Shown piece by piece: positions 25,301-35,800 of a stretch of DNA of 64,000 bases (position 1 is the first letter of the stretch; every line of letters starts with the position of its first letter). A program made the position numbers and the translations under genes. Source of the stretch: Dicaeum eximium (Eukaryota; Chordata; Aves; Passeriformes; Dicaeidae); contig VWZP01004604.1 in assembly GCA_013396995.1 (NCBI GenBank), positions 650,001 through 714,000 of the forward strand. The letters run 5' to 3'. Below the pieces are notes generated by a model, which was not told where the DNA came from, made no database searches, and was given only the letters and a program-made list of their open reading frames with translations.

Positions 25301-28300
25301 CAAGTGAAGCATTGCAAGTGTGTTTGAAACCTGAATTTGTATACTGAGGTTAAAACATTAGAAACAGGACATGACCTGAAGAGTGGTATGGAATTTTTAT
25401 TTAAAAATATATATAGGAATTAACTGTTAAAGAAAATAAAGGACAAAAGAGGAAAGGAGAGAGAAATTGCATATAAAAAATTAGTCAATTTCTCTAAAAT
25501 TAATTAAAAGCTTTTATACGGTAAAGCTACAGCAGAAGAGAGAATAAAAATCAGGTATCAAATATTTTACCTGGTTTCCCCCAAGTCCATGACAAGAATA
25601 CATTATCAGTGGTTTGCCACCATGGTTATTTTCACCAACATCCAGACACATGCGGCTACCTATATTTTTTAACTAAAGAAAGGGTCTTGTCAGGATAAAA
25701 AAGCGCAGTGGAATGACAGAAACTCAAACTGTCTCAGTCATAGACAAAAGTCACCTTTAAGTTTTACTACAGTTATAGCTGTTCATTCACTTTTACTTTC
25801 TGCTATGCTCAAATCTAAAAATCCTGTTTCCTTAGGTAATCTTTTCTAACTAAAAGCCCACAGTCACACATGGAGTTATTAGCCTGCTCTGTACAATGTT
25901 ACAGTGATTCAAATCACAACTTGAACAGATACACATAAAATATTTAAAAGGAAAGGAAAGTTTTATTTGTAAATACACACTAAAAATTCACGTTCACCTC
26001 AAGAACTATTACTTTTTTTGTTTGTTTTAGCAATGCAATGTCTAAAGTTACTTGGCAGGGAAAATGACTTTTGACATAAATGAAAAATGAAAATGACATA
26101 GCTATTGACAAAGCTATAAAATGTATGCAGAAGAGATTCTTTGTCCAGAGTAGTGATGGAAAACCCTAGAGCAGTTAAAGATAGCTAAAGTCTGAAACCT
26201 ATGGCTAAGGTAGTATAAGAGATTAGCAAACTTCCTGGACTATGATGAATATAGAAAGTAATTAAAATTAAACTTACATATCCAGAAAACAAAGGATTCA
26301 GGTCTGGCACATATGCTTCTGGATAAACATTACTGAGGTACCAGGTAAAATTTTTACACTGCAGGCGCTGCCTTAAATCAAGTCTTTTTGATATGTCTCC
26401 AAATGTTTTCTGTTAGAGGAAAGGAGGTAAAGAAGGATGGAAGATAAATATATTAACATTCATTTTACACATGTAAAGCTATGATATTTTGTGTAGTACT
26501 AGACAAGTTTTAAGCTTCCTTTGTTGATTTTTTTCTTGTTAATGCTGTACTACTACAGTTACTGCTGTCTTTCAGTGTCATAACACCACTGACATCCTGC
26601 CTGCAGCATTTCAAAGCACTTGCAAGAAAAATACATTGCAAGATGGAAAACATAGAAGTATCTTGAGTCCCAAGAAAGTTTTAACAGATGCCATGAAATG
26701 GGAAAGTAAAAAATAAGACCATACTGATGACAGCCATAAGGCCAAGTGATCTCACTAAAAGTGTAAGCTGAAACAACAAACTGGATTAATGAAATAATTA
26801 GCGTAATATGCAGTACAATGTAGAATCTCCCAAACAAAATTCAGTTGTTTAGCTGCTGAACATGCATAGGAAATGTAATGCTTTCAGTGATACAACAGTC
26901 ACAAAAATTTATCATGAAGGAGGAAAAGCAGCTTCTAAAAGAAAACTCTAGATTCTAGCTGGGCAGAAAACTACAAAATAAATAAGCCAACACCAACCTC
27001 AACCCCAAATATTTATTTACTTGAAAATAACTGACTTTTTAAGCAGACAGAGACAGGATGGTTATCCATCATCAAGTAACTTCCATTCTGCTGCTAAAGA
27101 ACAACAAGACCTGCTTTTTCAGTAAGATACTAAGCAACTTGAAACTAACAAGACATTTTTCTCACTCCAGAAAATAAGTTAGTTTACATTGTCTACACCC
27201 AGTAGTTTCTCTCATGTTCTTCTGGTAGTTCCTGTACCTGCACAATGCAAACAACTCAGGAGAACATATGAAAAAAAACCACCAATAAAAAAACCTCACC
27301 ATACAAAATCAACATTCATCACCCTAACACTAGTTTTTTTCATGTTTGCTGGGGCTGCAGCATTAAGCAAACCAAACAGTCTTTTCATTAAATATCTAGA
27401 ATCCTTACATACTTTGTCAATAAATAACTTTTGCTCACCAAAACTTTCACCGCAGCAAGTGTGATTTCTAATACCACCACCACCACCTACTTGTTTCACA
27501 ATTTTTGCTGCCTCTGTGTTTCTTCGGTAAAATATTTCTTTATATTCATCCATCCACACTTCTGCAAGGCGAACTTGATTACGTGTGATCACCTGAGTAC
27601 CTTTTGGGAAAGTATGGGGACTCTTGCTGCGAAAGACATGGCCAACAACAGAGCAAGGCATGATCTCCAACTGTCCACCACATTGCCATACCTAATAATA
27701 ACATTTAGTGGGTAAGTATACTGCAATTAGAATTCAGGGGGTGGAAAAAAATTCAGTAATATCATTGTTTGCCAGAACACATCAAACCACTAGCAAGAGT
27801 ACATATATCAGGCATACCATTAGTGAATTTCCTAATCTTATAAACCGTAATCATATTTCATATGATATTATGAAGTATCATAAATATTTCAGATAGCAAC
27901 CCTAAAAACATTTTAAAAAAATTAAAAGCAGCTTAGTGAGCGTATTTGTATTTTATTTCATAGGTAATTAGTAATTCAGTTCTCTTTGTCGTAGTTGATT
28001 GACAGAGGAGTCAATATCTAATACTAATTTATTCTGAAACCCCCTGTACACTGTCAGCATAGAAGCAATTGCTAATTACGGAGCTAAACTTACTCTGAAA
28101 GACATTTCTATATTTTCACCTCCCCATATTTCCATTTCTTCATCATAGCTTCCAATGTGTTCAAAGTAGTCTTTTGATATTGAAAAGAGACCTCCAGCAA
28201 AAGTAGGTGTTCTGCAAAAACAAAATTTTACTGAGGAGGACAGTAGGGTTTTTTAAATAGAGATGTAAAATCATGGTGCAACTGTTCTAGGAATTTTCCA

Positions 28301-31300
28301 TGCACTTGTTAGTATTTCACTACAGTGATGCATATTCCTGGCATAGATAGTACTTCTAGCACTTAAATATGTTCACACAGAGTCTCATCTGACAGCTGAT
28401 TGCCATTTATTAAGAACTTGTTCAGACTAACAACTGCTGGCATAAAAGAAAGCATCAGGAAAACCAACAAATTTTCTCTGTATGGAGGAAATCGAGCAAA
28501 AGCACAGCTCCTACAGACCAGTAACCAGCAATAACAATTATCATCAAATGCACTACTGTATCAGCCTAGTATTTGGGTGCTCTGACCCTTTTTGTCATTC
28601 TTTCAAGTAAAGTGAATGAGGAGACTGAATCATTGTACTGTCTCTGAAAATAACTGTATAATCCTCCTCTGCCCCTTCCCCCTAGGAATACAGGCAATTT
28701 CCACTGTATGTAGAAGTAATGCAGAGAAATTACTATCTTGAGGAGGCTATATTTTTATGAATGCTTTAAAATGGGCTCTTAAAGAAAGTATTACCAAAAA
28801 CATCTAAGATGCTAAGATATCTTATTATACTCATCTGAAAAACTGATTTATTTATAAACTGTTCTTCATAAGATAAACTCCATGAAAACAGAAGGATTTA
28901 AATAGTATTCAGATTATGTTTACCTAATTGGATAGGTTTCGTCCTTTCTCCTTTTATTCTCATGTTTAGGAAGAGACTCCCATCCAAATGACAAACTCCA
29001 ATCAAAATTTCCTCTGTTGTGGCTATGCGCATAGGGAGATGGTTTACTGAATTCAAAGGTATTGAGATCAATAGAAGCAATGTCAGGGCTTACAACAGCA
29101 ACAGGATTCTCAGCTATTCTTGCCAATAATGGCTCTAACCAGCCATAAAAGCATTCACCTGCGGAGAAAATGGGAACACTGAATTTTTGCTTGGCTATAA
29201 AGTAGTACACAGGGTACTACATTTTAACATGTCTAGCAAGCCAATATGGACTACTTTTAAATAGCATTGCCAATTATATTTTCAATAATATGAAATAGCA
29301 ATAAGAAAGATGATATAATGCTAACATTTATAATTCATAAAAACTCTGCCATATTAAATGAAAGACAAGAGCATTATAAACCAGACCTGGCACAGTTACA
29401 GGTTACACTCACAATGAGCATCCAGGAAAGTAAGGGTCTCTCCAGTTGCTACTGAAGCTCCCAACAACCGTGCAGTGATCAGACCTTTTCTTTCCTTCTG
29501 ACGGACTACTTTAACTATTTGAAACTGTTTCACATATTCATCTAGTTTATCATGCAGGTATTCTAGAAGGAGAAATCAATGTCAGGATATTCAGTGTATA
29601 CACATGCCACTGCCCAAAATTTTCCACTATTAAGTAAACAAGATAAACAACTCACACTAACCCCAGAAATTTTCTCAACATCAAAGCCATAAAAATTCCT
29701 ATCTGCTGAAGGTTATTTTTAGGGGCTAAGTATTTTGGGGGTAGGGGTGTAGGAAGAGGTGACCAGCAGAGAACAGGAGATGGAACATTAAAATAATTCT
29801 GAACAAGAAAGGATGTGTTAGTACACCTCTGCTGCAGTGTCAACCATTTGAATACCAATTCCATTTTCACAGCAAATGGATCTCATACTTACATTATCTG
29901 CAGAACATGCAAATTCTTTCCTTAATGATGGCACATTTACTGTTTTCAAAGGCTACAGTATTTATAACAGCAACAGAAGCCATATAAAAAACTATTTAAA
30001 TGTTCAGATTTTGAGAAAGAAACCCACATCTCTCATGAAACATCCCACATAATCTCTTTTATTCTGCCCGGCCTTAGTATTAAACTGTACTACTGAACAT
30101 ACTTCACATCCCAGTTCAATATACTCAATACAGACGTGCAAAAAAGTGTAAATACATTAACAGAAGCATGTATAAACATGTTCATCTAAAGCTAAGCATA
30201 CAAAGTTTTTTGAATAGGCATTTGTGTTCACACTAAGTATACATATAATTATTTTTGAGACACAGCTTGACTGTTGAAGATTATTTTGCCATTAAATAAT
30301 TTTGCTTTCTTATAAAGACACTGCCTTTCATATTAATGCAATTTATTTGCATGAAGACAACCACTATGATAAAATGCAAATTTCTACAAGTTTGGGCCAA
30401 TTTATACTTGGATACTTCATTCTACAAATTGCAATTGGTTTGAAATACAAATTACAAAGCTTCTTGCCATGCAAGCAGTTATGCAGGTAAGTCAGCATCA
30501 GAATTGGAAAGAATAGAAATGGGTTTAAAAACCTTTTAGAGCACAGGAATTTCATATTTGACTACCTTATTGAAAAATAAGGTGGGAAAGGGCTATTTTA
30601 TATTTAAAAAAAAAAGAAACAAAACCACTTAGAATACTGTTATACATGTCAATAGTGGTAAAGAGACATCCTCTTAGCCAATTTATCTGCAATCCTAACC
30701 TCTTCAATTAAAAAAAAAAAAACAAAAACAGAACCAAAAGGAAAGAAGACTTCTCACCATCTACACTGGCATCATCCACCAAAATAATCTCTTTCAGCAG
30801 TATGGCAGGAGATGTGTACATCACACTGTGGACAGTTCTGAGCAGAGTTGACCACGCTTCATTATGGAAAACGATGATAATGCTTGTGGTTGGCAATGGT
30901 GGGCAACGCTTAAACTTTTGGTCAATACATCTACAAATTAGAAAGTGTCAGGGGTTACAAAATTGACAACAATTTTTTACTCAAACTCTTAAACTTTTCT
31001 TTCTAGTAAAAAACTTTATAACTATGGACATTAAATAGTTCTGCTTTTCTGCTTCCTATCCTAGCTTTGGAGTGCAAAGGTAGGTACTTCAACTGAAGCA
31101 ACTGTTCAGAATTTTTTTTTAAATATCATGATTGAGAATTGAACAACTTAGTTTTGTTTCTGTCTCACACGTATTTGAGTATGTTTCATATAATACCCAG
31201 GCCTTCTTCAGGAAAAAGTGTTATTTTATTGAGAGCAGCAGGTACTGACTGAGTTAACTCAAAAGTCACCATTACTGCTGAAACCTAAGAATACAAAGAA

Positions 31301-32778
31301 GAATATTTTTTAGAAAAATTCAGAGTTTGCTAGGAAAAATATAACCTATCAAATTCAAATTTCAAAGCTTTATAGAAATGCTATGTAAACCTTAGGACAG
31401 CATGTCCCACTTAAGGGATACAATTTTAAACCCACAGTTTTTCAAGACTGACACATCCTACACATAACTTCAGATCCCATGGCAAGTCAAGATGACAATG
31501 CTGTATTCATAAGTTGCACATTTATTCTTTATCGCCTGTCAGCTTTAGGGCCTGGAGGACACCCCAAGGTAATAACCACAGCCATGGCCTCACAAAATAC
31601 TCAAGCAAAGCCTCCCAGTCATGCTCTAGGAGAGGTTATGGTGAGCTGCACCGTGTGTATCAGCAGCGGTTCAGGGAGTTTAGTCAGTTCTGGCACAGAT
31701 GGCTGACAACATTTCATCTGACAGAGACTGCTCATAAATAAACCCACTCTCCCACTTTCCCCATGTCCTACAGTCTACATTTATAAAATTCTTCAATACT
31801 ACAAGATTGCTGCTGAGATCTTCCATTCCCTTGTTCAACAGTTTACAATTCCTAATTTATTAAATTATGCCTAAATCCCTAATTTATTAAATTTTATGGT
31901 TTTATTAACATTGAATGCTAAAAAAATGGGGTGTGGTGTTTTAACTGGAAAAATGTTGAAACCACACTTTTAGATTTATTTTAAGTAAAACTAAGCAGGC
32001 TTCCTCCTAAGTTACTCAGAAATTTTAGCCTTAAAGGCAAAAGCAGAACACCTTATTTCAATATGGTTACTTTGAATTCAAAACCATGAAAGAAGTGAGC
32101 TTTTCTAAACATTCTTGGCTTTGGCACTGTGGATCATTATGTACAGCCAATCATTACGTATAGCTAGGAGACTTTCCTAAACTATCACCTACTGCTGAAC
32201 TCAAATCACTTTGCAGTCTGAATTTCTGAGAAGTTTTTCAACTATCAGGACATACACATTTCAACTTACTCAGGAGGTCGAGTGTCTGGTCCAAGATCTC
32301 GGTGTAAAGAAATCCTATCACTTGCAAATGCATTAAAACAGTGTTTCTCTTCTCCAACCTGTTTTTCTTTCTGTTCTTCTGAATTTAAGTTGATGGTTTT
32401 AAATGCTTTACCAGAAGCTCCAGGAGCATTAGGATCTTGAAGGGGCCGATCTAGAAAGGGTTTCAGTTCCACTGGAGTATAGTGCCCTGGCAAACAGTGT
32501 CTCTCTCCAGGAACCTTAGTTTGCCTAATGGGTGCTTTTATCTGCATTTTTGGCTTTGCACCTTTGATATTGTTCACAGCATTTAACACAAGACCTAATA
32601 CGTGACTTTTCTTTCCAACAACTGGATCAATCCCTGCTTCATCCTTAAAATCTTGAACACCCACTTCTCTTTGTAATAAAAATAAAAATACCAGAAAGAC
32701 AAATACAATAATGCTAAACTTCCAAAGTTTCCAGTGAAAAAATGTCTTAAATAGTTTAGGTGTCTTTTTCAAGGCCAT
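22231..32778 (-). CDS. GALNT3: GALNT3, polypeptide N-acetylgalactosaminyltransferase 3 (complete CDS, 10 coding exons)
   Basis: Ten exons join to 631 codons plus TAA (22231-22233); human GALNT3 has 633 residues. The enzyme transfers GalNAc from UDP-GalNAc to Ser/Thr, starting mucin-type O-glycosylation in the Golgi (family GT27). In humans it O-glycosylates and protects FGF23, and loss causes hyperphosphataemic tumoral calcinosis. Seen: a short cytosolic tail, a type II membrane anchor at about residues 20-35, and a stem. The catalytic domain carries VDDASVD, the DxH metal motif (D275-A-H277), the WGGEN motif (385-389) and H413 in GHVFR. A C-terminal ricin-like lectin domain has CLD (515-517) and a final QKW (623-625). 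The start at 32778 was chosen for its strong context (A at -3, G at +4) over an in-frame ATG seven codons upstream. No break is visible. It converges with CSRNP3 and lies downstream of TTC21B on the same strand. Confidence 0.96.
22816..22968 (-). CDS. GALNT3: GALNT3 coding exon 9 (second lectin repeat)
   Basis: The acceptor is tatttaaatag, AT-rich with almost no pyrimidine tract, and the donor is CAGAAG|GTACAT. It is 153 nt, residues 541-591. It starts YFEYSAHHEIRHNIQKELCL and ends EEQWLHQK. Open frames of 62 residues on both strands at this place are shadows in other frames. Confidence 0.94.
25571..25672 (-). CDS. GALNT3: GALNT3 coding exon 8 (first lectin repeat)
   Basis: The acceptor is ttctttag and the donor is AACCAG|GTAAAA. 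It is 102 nt, residues 507-540. It carries CLDVGENNHGGKPLIMYSCH, the CLD signature (515-517) of the ricin-type repeat. Confidence 0.94.
26278..26409 (-). CDS. GALNT3: GALNT3 coding exon 7 (end of catalytic domain, linker)
   Basis: The acceptor is cctctaacag and the donor is GGATAT|GTAAGT. It is 132 nt, residues 463-506. It encodes KTFGDISKRLDLRQRLQCKN, FTWYLSNVYPEAYVPDLNP and LFSGY, leading into the lectin domain. It is too short to appear as a separate open frame. Confidence 0.94.
27491..27691 (-). CDS. GALNT3: GALNT3 coding exon 6
   Basis: The acceptor is gttattattag, which is weak in pyrimidines, and the donor is AAACAA|GTAGGT. It is 201 nt, phase 0, residues 396-462. It carries VWQCGGQLEIMPCSVVGHVFR (H413 is the expected metal ligand) and VRLAEVWMDEYKEIFYRRN. 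Confidence 0.95.
28094..28211 (-). CDS. GALNT3: GALNT3 coding exon 5 (WGGEN motif)
   Basis: The acceptor is tgtttttgcag and the donor is TTCAGA|GTAAGT. It is 118 nt, residues 356-395. It reads TPTFAGGLFSIS then EIWGGENIEMSFR, the Gal/GalNAc-transferase motif that contacts the acceptor. Confidence 0.95.
28924..29158 (-). CDS. GALNT3: GALNT3 coding exon 4
   Basis: The acceptor is ttctccgcag and the donor is ATTAG|GTAAAC. It is 235 nt, residues 278-355. It carries CECFYGWLEPLLARIAEN, VVSPDIASIDLNTFEF and NFDWSLSFGWESLP, all typical of this enzyme family. Confidence 0.95.
29413..29562 (-). CDS. GALNT3: GALNT3 coding exon 3 (up to the DxH motif)
   Basis: The acceptor is ctccttctag and the donor is CATT|GTGAGT. 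It is 150 nt, residues 228-277. It runs from EYLHDKLDEYVKQF to TLTFLDAH. D275 and H277 form the Mn-binding DxH motif, with the exon junction directly after the His codon. Confidence 0.95.
30758..30930 (-). CDS. GALNT3: GALNT3 coding exon 2 (start of catalytic domain)
   Basis: The acceptor is taatttgtag before 30930 and the donor is GATG|GTGAGA after 30758. It is 173 nt, residues 170-227. It carries TTSIIIVFHNEAWSTLLRTV and EIILVDDASVD, the nucleotide-binding start of the GT-A fold. Confidence 0.95.
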
Positions 32779-32864
32779 TCTAGTTTTAAAAATTTTCATA
32801 CAATGGAAGTTTCTGTGAGTGTTGTTCTTCAAATATGTCACAGCATTTCTTGAAATTATAACAC
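32270..32864 (-). CDS. GALNT3: GALNT3 first coding exon with 5' UTR part
   Basis: The acceptor reads caatttacag before 32864 (minus sense) and the donor is CCTGA|GTAAGT after 32270. Coding starts at ATG 32778-32776, and 32779-32864 is 5' UTR. It encodes residues 1-169 plus two bases: the cytosolic tail, the hydrophobic anchor (FSIIVFVFLVFLFLL), the stem, and the conserved segment FNAFASDRISLHRDLGPDTRPPE. An in-frame ATG with weak context sits at 32799-32797. Confidence 0.92.
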
Positions 32865-35800
32865 CTGTAAATTGAAATAGGATTAATTTAGACATCTAAT
32901 ATATTCAAATATGTAAAGCCATAAGAAATTAATGGGAAAGAATTAATTCACAGCTACCAAAAGTCAAACTTTATGCATGCTACATCACTTAAAGATACAT
33001 CAAACCTATCTATAAGATACCCAAAATGCCCTTTCCCTGTTTTTTGTTTTGGATTTTATTTGTTAAATACACCTCATTTAGAAGAACCAGAAATCAGGCA
33101 TACCATCAAGAATAAAACATTATTTCTACACAGTGCCACTACTTCAAGTTTATTTTTTTCCAAGTAGTTTGTTTAAAATTAGAATAAAGTCTTACAGAAG
33201 CAGGGAATTTTAGTCCAATGATTGGACAGAAGAAAAACAGGTGGCATCAATACATTAGTTCAAGCTGCATGCCAGAAAGAGCCATGTGGAAAGATAGGAA
33301 AGACTTTTTCAACCAACATATTTCAACAATTTTCAAGTTTCCACCAGTATTTTTTTCACAGACAAGTAATTATTCACTTGCTTTCAAAGATGAAACTATG
33401 ACAGACATTTCAGGATTACCAAAATCTAAGTGATTTGAATTAAATTCTCTCTGCTTAACAGGCAGTTTACTGAAGGGGATACATTCTGCCACCAGCCTGA
33501 ATAGCTGGAATAGTTATTCAGGGAATAGCTTCATTTTTGTCTAAATTGCATGTATGTGAATCAAGAAGAGAAATAAACAACATCTAGCTAAAAGCCACAG
33601 TTAGTTCCCACTTTCTAACTACTGACCACAAAATTGCAAAAAATGACTTTTCTATTTATTCCTCTAAAATACAAGTAAATCTTACCTGGAGTAATATATA
33701 CTCAGGAAGAGACACAAGTCAGAGAAAATTAAAATCCCCCCACCCCCACCTGCTTTTCTTATTTTCTTCAAAAATCTTCAGGAGAAACTAACCATCTGGA
33801 TTTCTTCACATTATATTGTTTTTCAAAGTTTATGTCAGCTTAATAAACACATACATTCAAACTACAGTGTTTTTACCACAGAGTTATTATTAAAAGAATG
33901 CAGAGGGGAAGCATATTAGATCATACTAAAAGGTACCAAATACATGCTTCTCAACTCACAAAATTTAAAAAACCCAACCAACCAAACCAGTCCATTTCTG
34001 TGTCACATATTATGTTCCCATTTTTCCTTACCACTGAAACATTTGAACTACCATACTGATACCTTTATAGTGGAACACTACAAATAAAAAGTTCCTTCCC
34101 AATGAAAGGATTGCAACCAAATTACCAAACTGCCAGATTGAAAACTGTCTTGTTTTCTTAAAATGTCTGGTGGGTTGATCTTGACTGGCTGCCAGACACC
34201 AACTCAGCCACTCTCTTGCTTTCCATCCTCAGCATGACAGTGGGGACAAAATAAGATGGAAAGTCACATGGGTTGAGCTAAGGACAGCATGACTGCTTAC
34301 CAGTTACTGTCACAGGGAAAACAGACTTGTAATGATGAATTTTAATTTACTGCCAATTAAAAATAGAGCAGGATGGTGAGAAACAAAGGCTCAAACTACC
34401 TCCCCTGGCTCAGATTCATTCCTTCATTCCCAATTCTTCTCTCTCCTTTCTGCCTAGTGGTGCAGCAGGAATGAATAATAGGGGCTGTGGTTAGCTTGTA
34501 AGACTTTAGCACTCCTTCCTCTGCACACTTTCCCCTGCTCCAGCACAGGTTTTCTCCACACAGTACAGTACTGCAGCATAGGCCATCCACAGCTCACAGC
34601 TCACAGTTCCTGCCAGGATCTTGCTTCTGCATGGGCTCTCCATAGGCTGCAGCTGTCCTCAGGGTATATCCAGCTGCTCTGGCCTGGGGTCCTGCACAGG
34701 CTGCAGAGTGGATACCTCCTCTGGGGTGGTCCTTCATTGGCTGCAGAGAAATTCTTCACTACAGTCTTCTCCATGAGCTGCAGGGCAAATATCTGCTCCA
34801 GTGCCTGGAATACCTACTCCCCTCCTTCTTCACTGACCTTGGGCTCTGCAGAGTTTCACATTTTTCTCACTCCTCTTTCTCACAGCTGCTGTGCAGTATT
34901 TTTTATCCTTTCTTAAATACCTCATCACAGAGGCACCACCTGCTACACTGGGTGGCTCAGCTTTGGCCAACAGTGGGTTTATTTTACAGCTGGCTGGAAC
35001 CAGCTGTGTTCAGCCCTGGATGAGACTGGAGGTCAGGGGCAGCCTCTTAGCAGAGAGGCCACCTGTGCAGCCATCCTCACCTCCTAACCTTGCCATGAAA
35101 ATGCAATACACAATGTAAAACACCAACTATATGTACAGATCAGCATCCAGCATCACAGGGACTACAAGAATGCTTTCCTAACACCATCAAAAAGAAAACC
35201 ACATTACTGTTTCACAGTGCACCATGCACAAGCACATACGATACTAGTAAATCTTAAAGCTTAGAAATCAATAAGCAGTATAAATATATCTTCCTCAAAT
35301 GGAAAAAAAAGAAAACATCTTTATATATATACACCTCTATCTATCTATACATGTATTTGAAATACATGATGTCATAAAAGGCATTAGAAACAAGAGACAT
35401 GTGGAGCATGCTGCCACAACACTCATATGAAATGGGCCCATCCTTAGAAAAGAACCTTCCCTGGAGTTAGGTGGCTTGTGGAAGACAGCAACGCAACTTA
35501 ACCCTTTCAGTGTGGATTAGTACACTCTACCAGCATGCCATGCACAGAAACAAGTGCAAGTGATGTTTCTTTAAGGAAGGATCAAGTGACAGCCTTGGAA
35601 TATTATGTGCAGCAAACACCAGGTGGACAGAGGCTTGACTGCCACAAGCATAGAGCAAAACCTTTTGATATAGACAAATGCTGAGTGTAGCTTTGTTGAC
35701 AAAATATCTGATAGGGATATTGCTTACAATGAGAGAAGAGTTCTTTGTCGCACAAAAGAGTAGCAGTTTCCAGAACAGAAGCTGCATTGTCCAAAGAACT

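Larger units (their letters stand above)
22354..32269 (-). other. GALNT3: GALNT3 introns between coding exons
   Basis: Introns longer than 300 bases are 22354-22815, 22969-25570, 25673-26277, 26410-27490, 27692-28093, 28212-28923, 29563-30757 and 30931-32269. All are AT-rich and hold no further exon I can support. A 16-bp direct repeat (cctaatttattaaatt) is at 31851-31866 and 31878-31893. Three octamer words lie at 29907-29914, 30345-30352 and 30374-30381. The stretch 24940-25260 is richer in GC than its surroundings but is not a recognised repeat. Confidence 0.6.
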
